Assembly: GCF_949987535.1 (NCBI RefSeq)
Contig: NC_080068.1
Span: 78,579,254 to 78,643,253, forward strand
Source of the DNA: Balaenoptera acutorostrata
Lineage: Eukaryota; Chordata; Mammalia; Artiodactyla; Balaenopteridae
Direction of reading: 5' to 3'
Length of the DNA: 64,000 bases
Below, in pieces: positions 40,890 through 53,340 of this stretch (position 1 is the first letter of the stretch; every line of letters starts with the position of its first letter). The translations under genes were made by a program, and so were the position numbers. The notes under the pieces are model-generated. The model saw nothing but the letters and a program-made list of their open reading frames with translations, ran no database searches and was not told the DNA's origin.

Positions 40890-42488
40890 ATCCAGATTTT
40901 TCTGTTTACCTGTGATGAAAGCCAAGTTTTTTCTTTCCAGTCCATCGCCAGCAAATACCTTTGTAAAATACAATAAAAATTAATTACTAGAAAGTGACTT
41001 TAAAAAGAACAAAGACCTCAAAAATGCAAGCTGACATTTTTATTATTAAATGCAACAAACATAAATTATTCTGTCAAATTGCTATAAAAGTTTCTAAATG
41101 TTTGTTCTCAATTTCCATGATTATCTGGGCACAGACAGGTAATACTAGTTCAGGAACTAACTCTAGTCCACAGTGCACACTCTGAGACTTTGAGGAGCAC
41201 TCCTCTAGATCTTCCTCAAGGGTGTGGTATGGCAAGTAAGGTGAGGTAACCATTGTGTCTTTATGTAGTCATGGTGCCTCTATGGCTTACAAGACAGAGC
41301 ATCCCAAAATAGTTAAGATTTCCTATAAACACACAAGGACTGAGAATGCCTTCAACATGACTGATCTTCACTGTGACAATGCACAGTGGTCTAAAAGACT
41401 CCTCTACATCACCACAGTTAGGTAAAACAAGAACTGAAAAGAATAAAAAAATTCACTCTCACTGTATCATAGTCCCCATAGCAGCTCAAACACCTGCCTC
41501 CTCCATCTCCCACTTAGTCAACCAAAAATCCTGCAATTAGCAAGGGAGGATCCTTTCCTGACACCGCCCGTATGTAAAAGTGGGTGTAGAAATACTTGAA
41601 GAATTTTTACTTCTTTTACTTTATCTCAAGGTTTTTAGGAGAAAAATCAACACCAGAAGAATTTAGAGGAAATGCTTCTGATTCTGTTGATGTCACATCA
41701 TCTTAGTAAGAAAAGCTGTGGAACTCATTATTATGGCAGTGCCACACCTGTCCTTTTTGCAACATGCATCAATAGAGCTCTGGCACCTCAAATATACGGG
41801 GAGGAAGTCACTTTGACCCAATCCTATACAGTATTTCCTAGAAAGAGACCAACTCTTGCTATGAACAGAAGAGAGGACTCAGAAATACCTACAACGCACT
41901 CTTAAAAAAGGCAAACTGATTGGAAGGGTGACTGTGGAATTTGTCCTGAAGCTGTAAGTTTGCACAACAAGTAGGCTACTTTTACTTAGATTGTATGTGT
42001 ATTTTTAATGGTTTATAGGGGTGAGGGTAGCTGATGAAGAATGCGATACCCCTCTAGGGCCAGGATTAAGGTGGAGTAAGTAAGTCACTCAACTATGGGA
42101 TAAAATTTAAGGGGTGCCCAAAAAGCTCAGTAATCAAGATAAATAAAATTTAATACAATATTTTTAAAAATAAAAATTGGTGCAGAAAGCCCCAAAAAAC
42201 CAGAATATCAAAATTTTAAAGATAGGATCAGTATTGCTAATTTTCTCTTTGGTCTCAGGCTTCAGCATAGCTAGGCATATCACTGCTTGGCACTGCCATT
42301 GAACAACAAGTACATGCAGAAAGAACTGCTTTCAGAAAACTGTTGGTTTTTGATTTTTGGTTTTTGATTTTCAACAAAGTCTGGACAGTCATGATCAAAG
42401 CAAATGCTTGGAAGTCACCTCCACAATTCCCAGGATTAAGATGGCTTATCACTGACCTTTCTAACCTCTTCTTTTGAAAATCTCCTCC
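40890..42488. other. Unassigned sequence; weak plus-strand exon-like segment
   Basis: No clear repeats. At about 41,636 a pyrimidine-rich tract and tttttag precede a 21-codon open frame ending in TAG (residues EKSTPEEFRGNASDSVDVTS), with the look of a terminal coding exon or retrocopy end. No family recognised; chance is possible. Confidence 0.25.
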
Positions 42489-42600
42489 AGGGAATTCTCT
42501 GGCGGTCCAGTAGTTAGGACTCCTCACTTTCACTGCCAAGGGCCCGGGGTTCAATCCCTGGTCGGGGAACTAAGATCTGCACGGTGCAGCCCCCGCAAAA
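42489..42600 (+). mobile_element. Short tRNA-Glu SINE
   Basis: attctctggcggtccagtag, gggttcaatccctggtcggg, then a shortened end (atctgcacggtgcagccccc). Confidence 0.87.
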
Positions 42601-43200
42601 AAGTCAGAACGAGAAACAGAAACACAAACCCCATCTTCAGTAAAACTAGGAAATATTTGTACCCCCAGACCCCAACATATGAAGACAAAAAGCAGGTGGA
42701 GGAATGGTTAGCAGAACTTTGTTGGAGAATACCCTCAAGAAGCAAGACTACCTCGGGAAGGATTGAAGCCTGCAGTACCCTGGAAGGCAGTGGTAGGAAT
42801 AGGGCATTGAAAGCGATGAGTGGGGTCTGAAAAGACTAAAAAAGCAGTTAGCACTCCAAGCCCCACTCCCACCAGTCAGCCAACCACCCCTCCCCCACTC
42901 CCACAGTACTTTATCTGGGGGGAGGCTTCCTGGGGAGCAACAGGCAGGAAGAGGGCAGGAGTGAGGATTTAAGGAAAATGAAAGTCTGCCTACTGAACTG
43001 AGATCCCTCAGTCCCCTTACCTCATCCTGTGCTACAGTGCCAATGGTCAGGCTTATCCTTCCCGGCAGATTCCAGGCTCTTTCTCTTGATAAACTAAATT
43101 GCTACAGAGAAAATACCTACACACACTGACATTTGGGGGACCACATTCACACCCACACCCACAAGCTGGCTGACTACCTCTTTAATCTAAAAATAAGCCC
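42601..43200. other. Unassigned; possible HAL1 5' region
   Basis: GC-richer text (42,850-43,150) just upstream of HAL1 ORF1-like sequence, so perhaps its 5' UTR. No gene seen. Confidence 0.3.
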
Positions 43201-45050
43201 ACAAGCTGACAAGAACTGCCCACTCACACAGAGCTTCCAATCAGCTTTGCAGCGATTCATTTGAAAATCTGAACAAACATTCAAGGATAACCAGATCTTT
43301 GAGGAAAGTTTCCAACAGTAAAGAGAGATCAAAACAAATAAACTGGAGGGGGAAAAGAAGAACTCAGAGGAAACAGATAATGCAGACGGTAGATTAACAT
43401 TAAATTAACATTCTCAGGGAGATAAGATTTTATATCCCTGAAATAAGACTGAAATTCTCTCAGGAAGGAAGGAAAGAAAGGGGGAGAGGGAGGGAAATGA
43501 AAGGGAGGAGGGAGAAACATTAGAGAACATTAGGTGTTTTTGGACATTAAAAATGAGGGTGAAGTAAAAAAGATAAGAAAATTAAAGGATTAAGCCAGGA
43601 AATTCAACATCTAACTAAAAGAGTTCCCAAAAGAGAGAACGGTGGGAACAAAATTATCAAGGAAATAGTACAAGAACATTTCCCAGAAATAAAGGCCAAG
43701 TCTCCAGTTTAAAAGAGTATATTGAATATACAAATATGGAATCATGATGTTGTACACCTAATATAACTAATGTAATATAATGGTATGTGTAATTACATCT
43801 CATTTTTTTTTTTAAAAAGACCATATTGAGTGCCCAATACAATAAATTTTAAAAACAGCAACTCAAAAACATATCGGGGCTTCCCTGGTGGCGCAGTGGT
43901 TGAGAGTCTGCCTGCCAATGCAGGGCACACGGGTTCGAGCCCCGGTCTGGGAAGATCCCACATGCCACGGAGCAACTGGGCCCGTGAGCCACAACTGCTG
44001 AGCCTGCGCGTCTGGAGCCTGTGCTCCGCAACAAGAGAGGCCGCGACGGTGAGAGGCCCGCGCACTGCGATGAAGAGTGGTCCCCACTCGCCGCAACTGG
44101 AGAAAGCCCTCGCACAGAAACGAAGACTCAACACAGTCATAAATAAATAAATAAAAGAACGTGAATTTCTTAAAAAAAAAACAAAAACAAAAAACATATC
44201 AACTTGAAATTTCAGAATGCCCAAGAGAGGTGATTCTAGAAGCTTTCAAAGACAGAAAGAAAGAAAAAAAGAAAGACCACATACAAAAGGTTGGGAGTTA
44301 AAATAGTATTAAATTTCTCAACAACATTGGATGCTAGAAGACAATGGATCATTGTCCTCAAAATTCAGAATTAGAAAACGATATTTAATTTAGATATATT
44401 TAGACATGCATAGTATCAAAACGTTTATCTTCTTTTTATCCTTCGTCAGGATGCTATTGGAGGATGCACTTCAGCAAAATAAGAGAGTAAACCAAGAAGG
44501 AGTAGGTCATCAGATCCAGGACCCTGGATAGTCCAAGGATGACTACTGTGTGATAGGTCTAGAAAGAAATCAGTACAGATCCGAGCCTGAGGACAGACAT
44601 CTCTAGGAGGGAGGTCTACATGAGGAGGAGATGGCAATGAAAAGTGTGAAAAATGGAATTCGCAGGCATTTTGCAAAAGGAGAATGTGGGAGAAAGTTCT
44701 TTGAACCTAGTCAGAGGTTCAAAGAAAACTAAGCAGAGGAAAAAAAAAAGGGGGTAGGGTGAGGGCGGTTAATGTCATTATTCTACACTTCTAGGCTAAG
44801 TAGTAAACAACATAAATACATGCTAGTGGTATTGAAAACTCTGAAAAATTAAGGAGGAATCCCATATTTTCCTAAATACAGAAAAACTTCTTGGCATAAA
44901 GTTATGCTTTATAGTAATCAGTTATAAAATCAAATATTGAAAGCAATCTAAATGTCCAACAAGTGGGGAATGGTTAAATAAATTGTGACATCACTTCATG
45001 GAATTTAAATCAATAACATTGCAGTCATTTCTGCACACCAAGGATTCATT
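43200..45050 (+). mobile_element. HAL1 (half-LINE) remnant
   Basis: L1-related, ORF1-only element. Order: a purine-rich part (43,450-43,515), ttcccaaaagagagaacggt, aacatttcccagaaataaag, then after a SINE tttctcaacaacattggatg, ctagaagacaatggatcatt, ggaggatgcacttcagcaaa, gagagtaaaccaagaaggag, and a 3' part with ctaaatgtccaacaagtggg near 44,950. An L1 3' tail fragment lies at 43,725-43,815. No intact ORF. Confidence 0.65.
43876..44189 (+). mobile_element. Young long CHR-type SINE, gagaatctg-like subfamily
   Basis: Little decay; gagagtctgcctgccaatgc, gcgtctggagcctgtgctcc. Duplication aaaaacatatc at 43,865-43,875 and 44,190-44,200. The overlapping open frames here are SINE-derived. Confidence 0.94.
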
Positions 45051-45960
45051 ATAGAACCTGCCTTGAGAGCAGCTTGTTAAATTGACAGGAGGACTAAGAG
45101 AATGAGAGTTGCTTGCGTGTTACTGTTGTGGGAAACTAAAACTAAATGCCTGCAGAAAGATCAATCAATCAAGTAAATGCCCAAACAGGCAGCCTCAGAG
45201 CTCCCACGTTGTTAGTATTTAGTATTGTCGATAGGAAGTAGGAAACAGAAGGTAGATGTTTTGGTAAACCTGTATCTGATGGCTTTGGGAAGGAGGACAC
45301 AAAGGTTAGTAATACCATGATCTCAAAGTGGTACCACCTGGAAAGAGACGGATGGTGGGGGCAATGTCGACTACCTCAAGAGTGAACTCATTCACGGTGC
45401 AATAGGAAACCAGTGGAGAAGGATCTCGGATACCGTCAAGAACAGAGGACTCACATTCCCCTTTTCCTAGGACCAGATCCTCAGCAGATCAAAAAAGCCA
45501 CCCTTCTACCCCAGCAGCACCAGGCATGAAGTCCTGGCTGCTGCTGAACAGGGCCAGTGAGGCAAGGAGACAGGGACTCTTGGGAAAACCTGCTGGTGAC
45601 TCCAAGCCCCAGAAGCTCCAAAGGCATCTGCCAGAACTCTGAGCCTTATGCAATAGGGCTGTTAGATGGCTTCAACAGAAGTGCCCTTTAGGGGTTGAAA
45701 AACTGATCAACTTTGGCTCTACATTACCCACCCCCAACCCTAACCCCGAAAACAAGACAAACAAAAACACGCTATGAGAGTACAAGAGTCTATATTACAT
45801 TTTCTTGTCTTAGTTAAGACTATTTTGAAATAGAAACTTCAGCCAAAAAAGCAAATTCACTGTAAGGATACAGGGGAATCTCTTGAACCCATGGGTTTGA
45901 AACATAGTCAGGGAACTAAGAACGGAAAACTATCACAAACAAAATCAAATGCCCTCTTAG
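45051..45960. other. Unassigned sequence
   Basis: Moderate GC, no gene, no named repeat. Confidence 0.35.
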
Positions 45961-45963
45961 TCT

Positions 45964-46110
45964 CTGGTCTGTCTGTCTGTCTGTCTGTTTCCTACTCTCT
46001 CTCCCTCTTCGTCCCTTTCTCCTTCCCTACCTTTCTCCATCTCTCCCTCTTCCTCCCTGTCTTTCTTCTCTATCCCTTTCCCCCTTCCCCTCAAGGACTC
46101 TCCCTCTGTT
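45964..46110. repeat. (TCTG)n and polypyrimidine tract
   Basis: Five to six GTCT units at about 45,966-45,988 followed by more than 100 bp of C/T-rich sequence. It makes an open frame at 45,891-46,268 that has no protein character. Confidence 0.9.
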
Positions 46111-47120
46111 CTCTCCTTGGGTGGGTCTCATTCTTTTCCCTCTCCACCCACTGGCAAACCTTGAGAGGTAGTTTTGTCTCCTGCTCAAACTGCTTTTACT
46201 TAAGAGAAACGTTCCCCTTGCCCACTTCCTCCCCCATTTTACTGAATAAAATTCTCTGTGGTTTATAATATCAACTACTTTTGACTACTATTTTGAACTC
46301 GCTGCCTCAATTGTCCTTCTCTGACACCAGTCTGGAAAAATCCCAGGCCTCGATCAATCCGATGGTTCATATTACCCATATGTGTACCTGTGCTGCTGTG
46401 AACACTTGGAGAAAACCGTAATGTGCAAACTGGTATGATTGACACCACAATGAATTCATGGTCTCCAATCTCCACTGGGCTTTTACAACACTGTCCAGGA
46501 ATTCTTTGACTCCCATATCCTGTTCACACACCCATTCTTCATAGATCTTCCTTACTCTTCTCACATCTCCAATCCTACTGCCTCTCCCTCACTAGTACCA
46601 AATTTCCTCATCTCTTACTGTAGAAAGAAAAGGCAACTGGTAACAATAGTAGAAGATTATTAGAAATAATAATAGAAGAGAACTCTGTTAACTCTTATCA
46701 GCGAATCATTCTTTGATCTTTTTTTCCTGTTAACAAGACAGGCATCTCTTCCCTTACCTGAGGCTAATCCCTTTACAGTGTCCCTTCAACATCCTCAGGG
46801 ATCTCACCCCACAGATTATCCCTCTCTTACATATTACTTGCGGAAGGCTCACCCTCACTAAGTTACAGTGCGTCTATCCGGGGTTTTTTGTAATTAGCAA
46901 TGGTTTAATTTTATAAGATTACAAACCTGTTCTTATAAATATTTCACATAGAATAAATTGTCCAACAATATGCCCCAATTTTTGTTCAAAAGAATAACTT
47001 CACCATGCCAACCTTAAAATGAGTATTTACTTTTGGGGAAATAAAATCGGTGAGCATAGTGTATCCTTTGGTGTACTAGGACACAGGTTATTTCCACAAA
47101 TAGGGCTGCAGTGATCATCT
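46111..47120. other. Unassigned, possible old repeat
   Basis: 46,250-46,620 has overlapping minus-strand open frames (65-66 codons) and transposon-like text, but I cannot assign it. The rest is AT-rich with no features seen. Confidence 0.3.
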
Positions 47121-47135
47121 TTGTTCATTTCATTT

Positions 47136-47308
47136 TTTTTAATTTTATTTATTTTAATTTATTTATTTGGCTGCACCGGGCCTTAGTTGCGGCACATGGG
47201 ATCTTTAGTGGCAGCATGTAGGATCTAGTTCCCTGACCAGGGATTGAACTTGGGCCCCCTGTACTGGGAGCGTGGAGTCTTAGCCACTGAACCACCAGGA
47301 AAGTTCCC
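47136..47308 (-). mobile_element. tRNA-Glu SINE, intermediate form, antisense
   Basis: Tail side ggctgcaccgggccttagtt, gtggcagcatgtaggatcta, gttccctgaccagggatt and head accaccaggaaagttcc. Duplication tgttcatttcattt at 47,122-47,135 and 47,309-47,322. Confidence 0.9.
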
Positions 47309-48055
47309 TGTTCATTTCATTTGATGAAATATCATCTGTGCATATCATTCACTTCTCAACTCATTCCATCAACTAAATTTAATCATTGCTTTTCATTTTC
47401 ATCTTACTTGAACACTCAAAAACTTTTGACTTTTTTGACAGCTTTCCAGTGAAACATTCTTTTCTCTTGAATTTCCATTACAACACACACTTCTGGTATT
47501 CCTCCTACTTAGATGGTCACTACTTTTCAGTTTTCTTTTGGACCTTCTTCTTCACTCAGCCTTTCAGTGTTGGAGTCTTCCAGGCACAGTCATTAGCCTT
47601 CTCTTCTTGACACTCTATATATTCTTCAACTACATTATCCATTCCATTCATTTCCATGGTTTCAATATCAGTTTTATTTCTTTACACAAGACTTCTGAGT
47701 TCCAGATCACTGTCTCTTACTCCCAACTCAACATCTCCACTCAGACATCACATATTTGGTCATCTCAACACTTAATACTGCCAAAACCATATTCATGATT
47801 ATCCCTTGCAAACCTAGTCTGCCTCCACTGTCCCTCTCTTGCCCAATAACATCATTCAGCCACTTGTTTATGCCAGAAACTGGGGACTCATTTTGACTTC
47901 TTTTCCTTTACCACTTTTATATAATTAATCAACAAGTCCTATAGATCCTACTTTCTACATAAATCTATATTCACTTCTCATCATCTCTACTGGCACCACT
48001 TCGAGCCATCAATCATTTCTTCTTACTCCACCTCCTTCATGAACCACTGCAATAG

Positions 48056-48385
48056 TTTCTTCTTTTTTTTCTTTTTTTAAGTTTTTTTTTAAAAATTTTA
48101 TTTATTTATTTATTTATTTATTTATGACTGTGTTGGGTCTTCGTTTCTGTGCAAGGGCTTTCTCTAGTTGTGGCAAGTGGGGGCCACTCTTCATCGCGGT
48201 GCGCGGGCCTCTCACTATCGCGGCCTCTCTTGTTGCGGAGCACAGGCTCCAGACGCGCAGGCTCAGTAATTGTGGCTCACGGGCCTAGTTGCTCCGCGGC
48301 ATGTGGGATCTTCCCAGACCAGGGCTCGAACCCGTGTGCCCTGCATTGGCAGGCAGATTCTCAACCACTGCGCCACCAGGGAAGC
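48056..48385 (-). mobile_element. Young long CHR-type SINE inserted in another SINE
   Basis: gagaatctg subfamily, antisense (cgcggcctctcttgttgcgg, ccagacgcgcaggctcag). It lies in the T-rich tail of the SINE that follows. Confidence 0.9.
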
Positions 48386-48691
48386 CCTTCTTTTTTTTTA
48401 AAATAAATTATTTATTTACTTATTTATTGGCTGCATTGGGTCTTGATTGCTGCATGCATGCTTTCTCTATTTGCAGCGAGAGGGGGCTACTCTTCGTTGC
48501 AGTGCGCGGGCTTCTCACTGCAGTGGCTTCTCGTGTTGCAGAGCACGGACTCTAGGCTCGTGGGCTTTAGTAGTTGTGGCGCATGGGCTTAGTTGCTCCG
48601 TGGCATGTGGGATCTTCCCAGTCCAGGGCTCGAACCCATGTCCCCTGCATTGGCCGGCAGATTCTTAACCACTGCACCACCAGGGAAGTCC
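48386..48691 (-). mobile_element. Long CHR-type SINE, antisense, host of the SINE at 48,056
   Basis: Older long form (actgcagtggcttctcgtgt, actgcaccaccagggaagtc). The outer duplication ctgcaatag at 48,047-48,055 and 48,692-48,700 brackets both SINEs, so this one inserted first. Confidence 0.9.
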
Positions 48692-49110
48692 CTGCAATAG
48701 CTTCTTAATTTCTCCCTTTTCATTCACTCTTGCTTTACCTCAGTATATTTATACCATCTTCTTATGACATAAATCTAATTTTATATAACTTTCCAAGTTC
48801 TCCCATACCTTTGAGCCTTTGCATATGCCACTTTCTGTGTCTGGAATGCTCTCTCCTTTCTCTTTGCATGGCTAACTTCTACTCATTCATCAAGTCTCAA
48901 TTTAAATATCATTTTCTCTGGAATACCTTCACTAATCATTCTCAAACCAGGTTTATAGTCCTCTTTATTTTTTCTTCATAGACCCTATCACAATTATAAT
49001 CTAAATATTTTATTTGGATAATTATTTGTTTAATATCCGTCTCCCCACTATGTGTCTTCCTCACTGTTACATTGCAAACCCTCAGCACAATGCTTGGAGC
49101 TTGGAGCATG

Positions 49111-49560
49111 GTAAATAAATATTTGTAGAAAAATATATATTTTTAAGTGAATATTTAAGTAGCTAAATGAATAAACATTTGAACGAAGCACATCAAAAAT
49201 CAAAAATATTTATCTCATTAATTCACTCATCACTCTTCTGAGACTCATTCTATGTGAACAATACTAAATAAGGCAAAGCTTTATATATAACCATCTTTAT
49301 TGCAGTCTTATTTATAAAAACATACAGATGATCCAAATATCCAACAAAAGGAAACATACGCATACTAAAATGAGGTAATTTCTTCTTGAATCTAGCTGAT
49401 CATCAGACTCCCCGGAGCAACTTTTATAAAGATAGAGATTTCTGGGTCTCGCTCTGGACCTACAAAATTAAGCTCTCTTTGAGTGGACACAGGGAAAAAA
49501 ATTCCTTAGGTTCCTCTGATGATTAGCCAGGTTTTGGAACCACTGGGTTTAATGGGAAGA
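49111..49560. other. Unassigned sequence
   Basis: AT-rich, no gene; fragments such as ttataaaaacatacagatga hint at old L1. Confidence 0.35.
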
Positions 49561-49561
49561 A

Positions 49562-49742
49562 TAGAAGTAGGACTAACCTTGCTGCTTATCAGCTCTGAAA
49601 CCAAAGGCAAGTAAATTTTCAGACTTCCCTGAGGCTCAGTTTCCTCATCTGTAAAATACCAATCCCTGGGGTTGGTGAGGAGTAAATAAAATTGGTGTCT
49701 GTAAAGTACTTGACAGGTACATTAAGTAATTGCTATTATTGT
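49562..49742 (+). mobile_element. MIR SINE
   Basis: accaaaggcaagtaaatttt, gaggctcagtttcctcatct, gtaaaataccaatccctggg, gtaattgctattattgtt: MIR in sense. Confidence 0.85.
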
Positions 49743-49744
49743 TA

Positions 49745-50395
49745 AGGTACATTGGCACTATAGAATATTATACAGCTACTAAAATAACCTCTCTGAAAAA
49801 ATTCTTGTTCTCCTATGTATGTCAGTCAAAGTCCTGGAAGAAAGGACCTGGTACACTGAAACTGCGTAATTTGAGGGGATTTAACAAAGGGATTATTTAC
49901 AAAAGGTTTAGGGAAACCAATAAGGATTATTGCAGAGCTTTGGGTCTGTCAACAGCTGTTACCAATCCTAGGCCAGAAGTGAAGATCCCAGAAAGGGTAG
50001 CGTATGAGAGAGACAGCCTCTGATAGGATATGGAACCTTCCATAAAGGGACACAGCCAACCCACAGCAATCCCTCAAAGAGGGAGTGGAAAATAAATACT
50101 CTTATGTGGTATTGGGTTAATCCATACAGAAGAACGCAATAGAACTTATTGATGGAGTCCTTACTGGTCAGCTTCTGGGGACACAAAGCAGAATGGAGAA
50201 GGGAGAGAAGTTGATCTGGACTAAAGCAGGATACGAATCATATACACAAGTATTTCAACAGTATAAAAATATCCATAGCAATTAGATTTAAGTAAATACA
50301 TAAACATTTTAATACTGTTTTTTGGGGGGAAGTGGGACTATAGATTACCTTCCTACTCTTTCTAATTGTTTGAATCTTCTAAAGTTTCAACCGTA
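49745..50395. other. Unassigned old repeat-like sequence
   Basis: agggattatttacaaaaggt, gggaaaccaataaggattat and tcaacagctgttaccaatcc read like an old mammalian repeat whose name I cannot give. No coding evidence. Confidence 0.35.
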
Positions 50396-50397
50396 AA

Positions 50398-50605
50398 TAG
50401 TAATAGTTAAGATTTATCGAGCACTTATTGTTGTATATAGTATGCGTATTAATACATTTCATCTTTGCAGCAACCCTGTAAGGTAGGTACTATTGCTATC
50501 TTCATTTTACAGATGAAGAAATTTCAGCTGGAGAGGATAAGTGACTTATCCAAAGTTACAGAGCCACAGGAACTAAACTATGGAGCCATGATTTAAATAT
50601 AGACA
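50398..50605 (-). mobile_element. MIR SINE
   Basis: Nearly full antisense MIR: tttatcgagcacttattgtt, caaccctgtaaggtaggtac, cattttacagatgaagaaat, aaagttacagagccacagga. Confidence 0.87.
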
Positions 50606-50681
50606 TTCTCCTCTGGAGTCCATGCTTTTAAAAGCTCTACTATGTTATTTACATTCATAGTAGATAACAAGAAAGACTTTT

Positions 50682-50995
50682 GGGACTTCCCTGGTGGCGC
50701 AGTGGTTAAGAATCTGCTTGCCAATGCAGGGGACACGGGTTCGAGCCCTGGTCCTGGAAGATCCCACATGCTGCAGAACAACTAAGCCACAGCTACTGAG
50801 CCCGCGTGCCACACTACTGAAGCCTGCACTCCTAGAGCCTGTGCTCCACAACAAGAAAAGCCACTGCAATGAGAAGCCCGCGCACTGCAAGGAAGAGTAG
50901 CCCCCGCTCACCGCAACTAAAGAAAGCCCGCGCGCACCAGTGAAGACCCAATGCAGCCAAAAATAAATAAATAAACAAATAAATTCATTTAAAAA
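50682..50995 (+). mobile_element. Long CHR-type SINE
   Basis: Long form with small deletions in the middle. Duplication aaagactttt at 50,672-50,681 and 50,996-51,005. Confidence 0.92.
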
Positions 50996-51189
50996 AAAGA
51001 CTTTTACAAAGAAAAAAATGAATAAGCTTGAATTTGTTTTAAAGAAAAACATTTTTACAGTACATTTTCCTGGTATTCAATTAATATAAAATATATATAA
51101 TATACATAATATTTGTATAATAAACATAGTAATGTATAAAAATATTTATACCCTTGATTCACTAATCTCACTTCTTCTTCTTCCTTAGT

Positions 51190-51640
51190 AATAAAATCCC
51201 TGATTTTCATCCTGGATGAGGCCACCCAGAATAAAGACTACATTTTCCAAATCCCCATGTAACTAGATGTGGTCATGGCTAAACTCTGGGCAATGAGAAG
51301 TAAGCCCAGAAGTTATGTGTGCAGCATCCAGAAAGTGTCTTTGAAGGGAGAGGGTAAGCACTTCTCTCCTTTATCCTTTCTGTTGGCTGGAATGAGGACA
51401 TAATGACTGGAAGTTAAGCAGCCATCTTGGATGATGAGGCAAAAACCACAACTTAAGTCTGAGTAAGTAGCAAGATAAGAAGAATTTGTGAAGACTTTAC
51501 CAGCCTTGGAATACTCATCTCCAGACTTTTTTTTACATGAGAGAAAAATGAACTTCTCTTTTCTTTAAGCCATTGTTTATTTGGATTTTCTGTCAGTCAC
51601 AGCTGAACCTAATCCTAATTAATACTTTTACTTACCTTCC
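51190..51640 (+). mobile_element. Old LTR-like mammalian repeat
   Basis: tacattttccaaatccccat, gctggaatgaggacataatg, gcagccatcttggatgatga, atgagagaaaaatgaacttc and cagctgaacctaatcctaat form a familiar old mammalian repeat sequence. Class (LTR) uncertain. Confidence 0.5.
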
Positions 51641-52235
51641 TTTAATCTTCTTTCTGCATATTTGTTTCCATTCTTCTCTGCCATGTGCCAGACACATCTA
51701 CTTTTCTCTTCCTCTCCGTCACTTTTCCTGTCCTTATTCCAATAAACGTTTATTGAGCAATGCTATCTACTAGATTCGGAAGAACAAAAATGCAGATGAT
51801 TCTGGCTCTACCATTTAGGCATTCATGGTCTAATTAGGGGTGACTTGTAAGCAGGTGCAATACGGTGCAAAAAATACCATAAGGAGGTATGTACAAAAGA
51901 CATGGAGAGAACTTTGAGACTCAACTCATGCGTAAGTTTTCCTGTTTGTCCATAAATCTGTATATCTTAAACAAAAATCTTTTATCTTCTTTCTTTGTAT
52001 CAGCTGTCTTTCTCCTTCTCTAGCATGTTAAATGTTATAGTGGTGACATAAGACTGGCATGAGATGGGTATCACTAGGTCCTTGGGCCTGCTCTTTTCCT
52101 TTTGGACCCAAAAACCTTAAAAAGGAGGTGGATGTGAAATTGATGTTTGTAGATGTCAAGAGGCCTTAAAATATTGCAGGATAATAGAAAACCTGCAAAT
52201 GTGAAATGTTAAAATGTGGGTCAATTGGTAGGTTT
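51641..52235. other. Unassigned; old repeat debris
   Basis: 51,740-51,850 (acgtttattgagcaatgcta) resembles MIR/L2-class debris. No gene seen. Confidence 0.35.
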
Positions 52236-52249
52236 AGAATCTTCTATTT

Positions 52250-52552
52250 TTTTTTTTAAGTTAATTTATTTATTTTTATATTTATTTTTGGCTGTGTTGG
52301 GTCTTCGTTTCTGTGTGAGGGCTTTCTCTAGTTGCGGCATGCGGGGGCCACTCTTCATCGCGGTGCGCGGGCCTCTCACTATCGCGGCCTCTCTTGTTGC
52401 GGAGCACAGGCTCCAGACGCGCAGGCTCAGTAATTGTGGCTCACGGGCCTAGTTGCTCCGTGGCATGTGGGATCTTCCCAGACCAGGGCTTGAACCCGTG
52501 TCCCCTGCATTGGCAGGCAGATTCTCAACCACCGTGCCACCAGGGAAGCCCA
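52250..52552 (-). mobile_element. Young long CHR-type SINE, antisense
   Basis: gagaatctg subfamily. Perfect 14-bp duplication agaatcttctattt at 52,236-52,249 and 52,553-52,566. Confidence 0.94.
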
Positions 52553-52734
52553 AGAATCTTCTATTTAAAAAAAATTTTTTTTGTCTGTGTGTGCCATGCA
52601 TATAACATTAGGTACTCAGAGGACTAAAAGATTAAATAGAACACTATCTGTGCTCTCATGGAGTGTATGTGCCTAATGGATTACAGTAGACCATAGGGTA
52701 AGGACCGAAATAGAATTTTAAAATGCTCCTTGTT

Positions 52735-53340
52735 TCTCCAGGGCAAGATGAGCTACCTGACTCCTGAGCCATGGACTACATGGTGAGAGAATTGTAAACC
52801 AGAGACATCTTGACTCCTGAAACTACGTTTAAGAAATGTCACAGAAATGTCACAAGACGATGATTAACCCCAGCTTCTTTGTTCTTCCCCTTTAAGAAAC
52901 CCCTAGGACTTCCCTGGTGGTGTAGTTAAGAATCCGCCTGCCCATGCGGGGGACACAGGTTCGAGCCCTGGTCCAGGAAGATCCCACGTGCCGCAGTGCA
53001 ACTAAGCCCGTGCGCCACAATGACTGAGCCTGTGCTCTAGAGCCCGCGAGCCACAACTACTGAAGCCCAGGTGCCAAAACTACTGAAGCCCGCGCGCCTA
53101 GAGCCCGTGCTCCGCAGCAAGAGAAGCCCGCGCATTGCAACGAGGAGTAGCCCCCGCTCGATGTAACCAGAGAAAACCTGCGCGCAGCAACAAAGACCCA
53201 ACGCAGCCAAAAATAAATAAATAAATAAATTTATTTAAAAAAAAAAAAGAAACCCCTAACTCAGAGACAAACTGGAGTTTGATCTGAGGCTCTCTCACTC
53301 CCTTGCTTGTCGCCCTGCAATAAAACCTTAGTTTGTTGCA
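52735..53340 (+). mobile_element. Probable ERV LTR fragment ending in poly(A)
   Basis: Split by a SINE at 52,905-53,246. The left part has cttgactcctgaaactacgt; the right part ends gccctgcaataaaaccttag then about 10 nt, A14 and a G run. The AATAAA-type signal a short way before poly(A) suggests a copy of a polyadenylated transcript ending in an LTR R region. Family not named. Confidence 0.4.
52905..53246 (+). mobile_element. Long CHR-type SINE
   Basis: Small deletion in the head (gtggtgtagttaagaatccg). Duplication aagaaacccct at 52,894-52,904 and 53,247-53,257. Confidence 0.93.

Larger units (their letters stand above)
47350..49110 (+). mobile_element. L2 LINE 3' half
   Basis: A long L2 piece: cttttggaccttcttcttca, tggtttcaatatcag, actcaacatctccactcaga, ttcactcttgctttacctca-region, ctggaatgctctctcctttc, ctcagcacaatgcttggagc and aataaatatttgtag at the end. 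Interrupted at 48,056-48,691 by two SINEs. Open frames here are remnants. Confidence 0.8.

Noticed and set aside
43793..44224. 143-codon minus-strand open frame, with similar ones at 1,509-1,961, 8,682-9,130 and 50,645-51,052.
   Set aside because: They lie across CHR SINEs and give the same peptide phrases (RGLSLVAASGGHSS, CGMWDLPGPGLEPVSPALA-like) at each copy: SINE translation, not genes.
45891..46268. 125-codon plus-strand open frame.
   Set aside because: Generated by a (TCTG)n and C/T-rich tract, low-complexity Leu/Ser/Pro.
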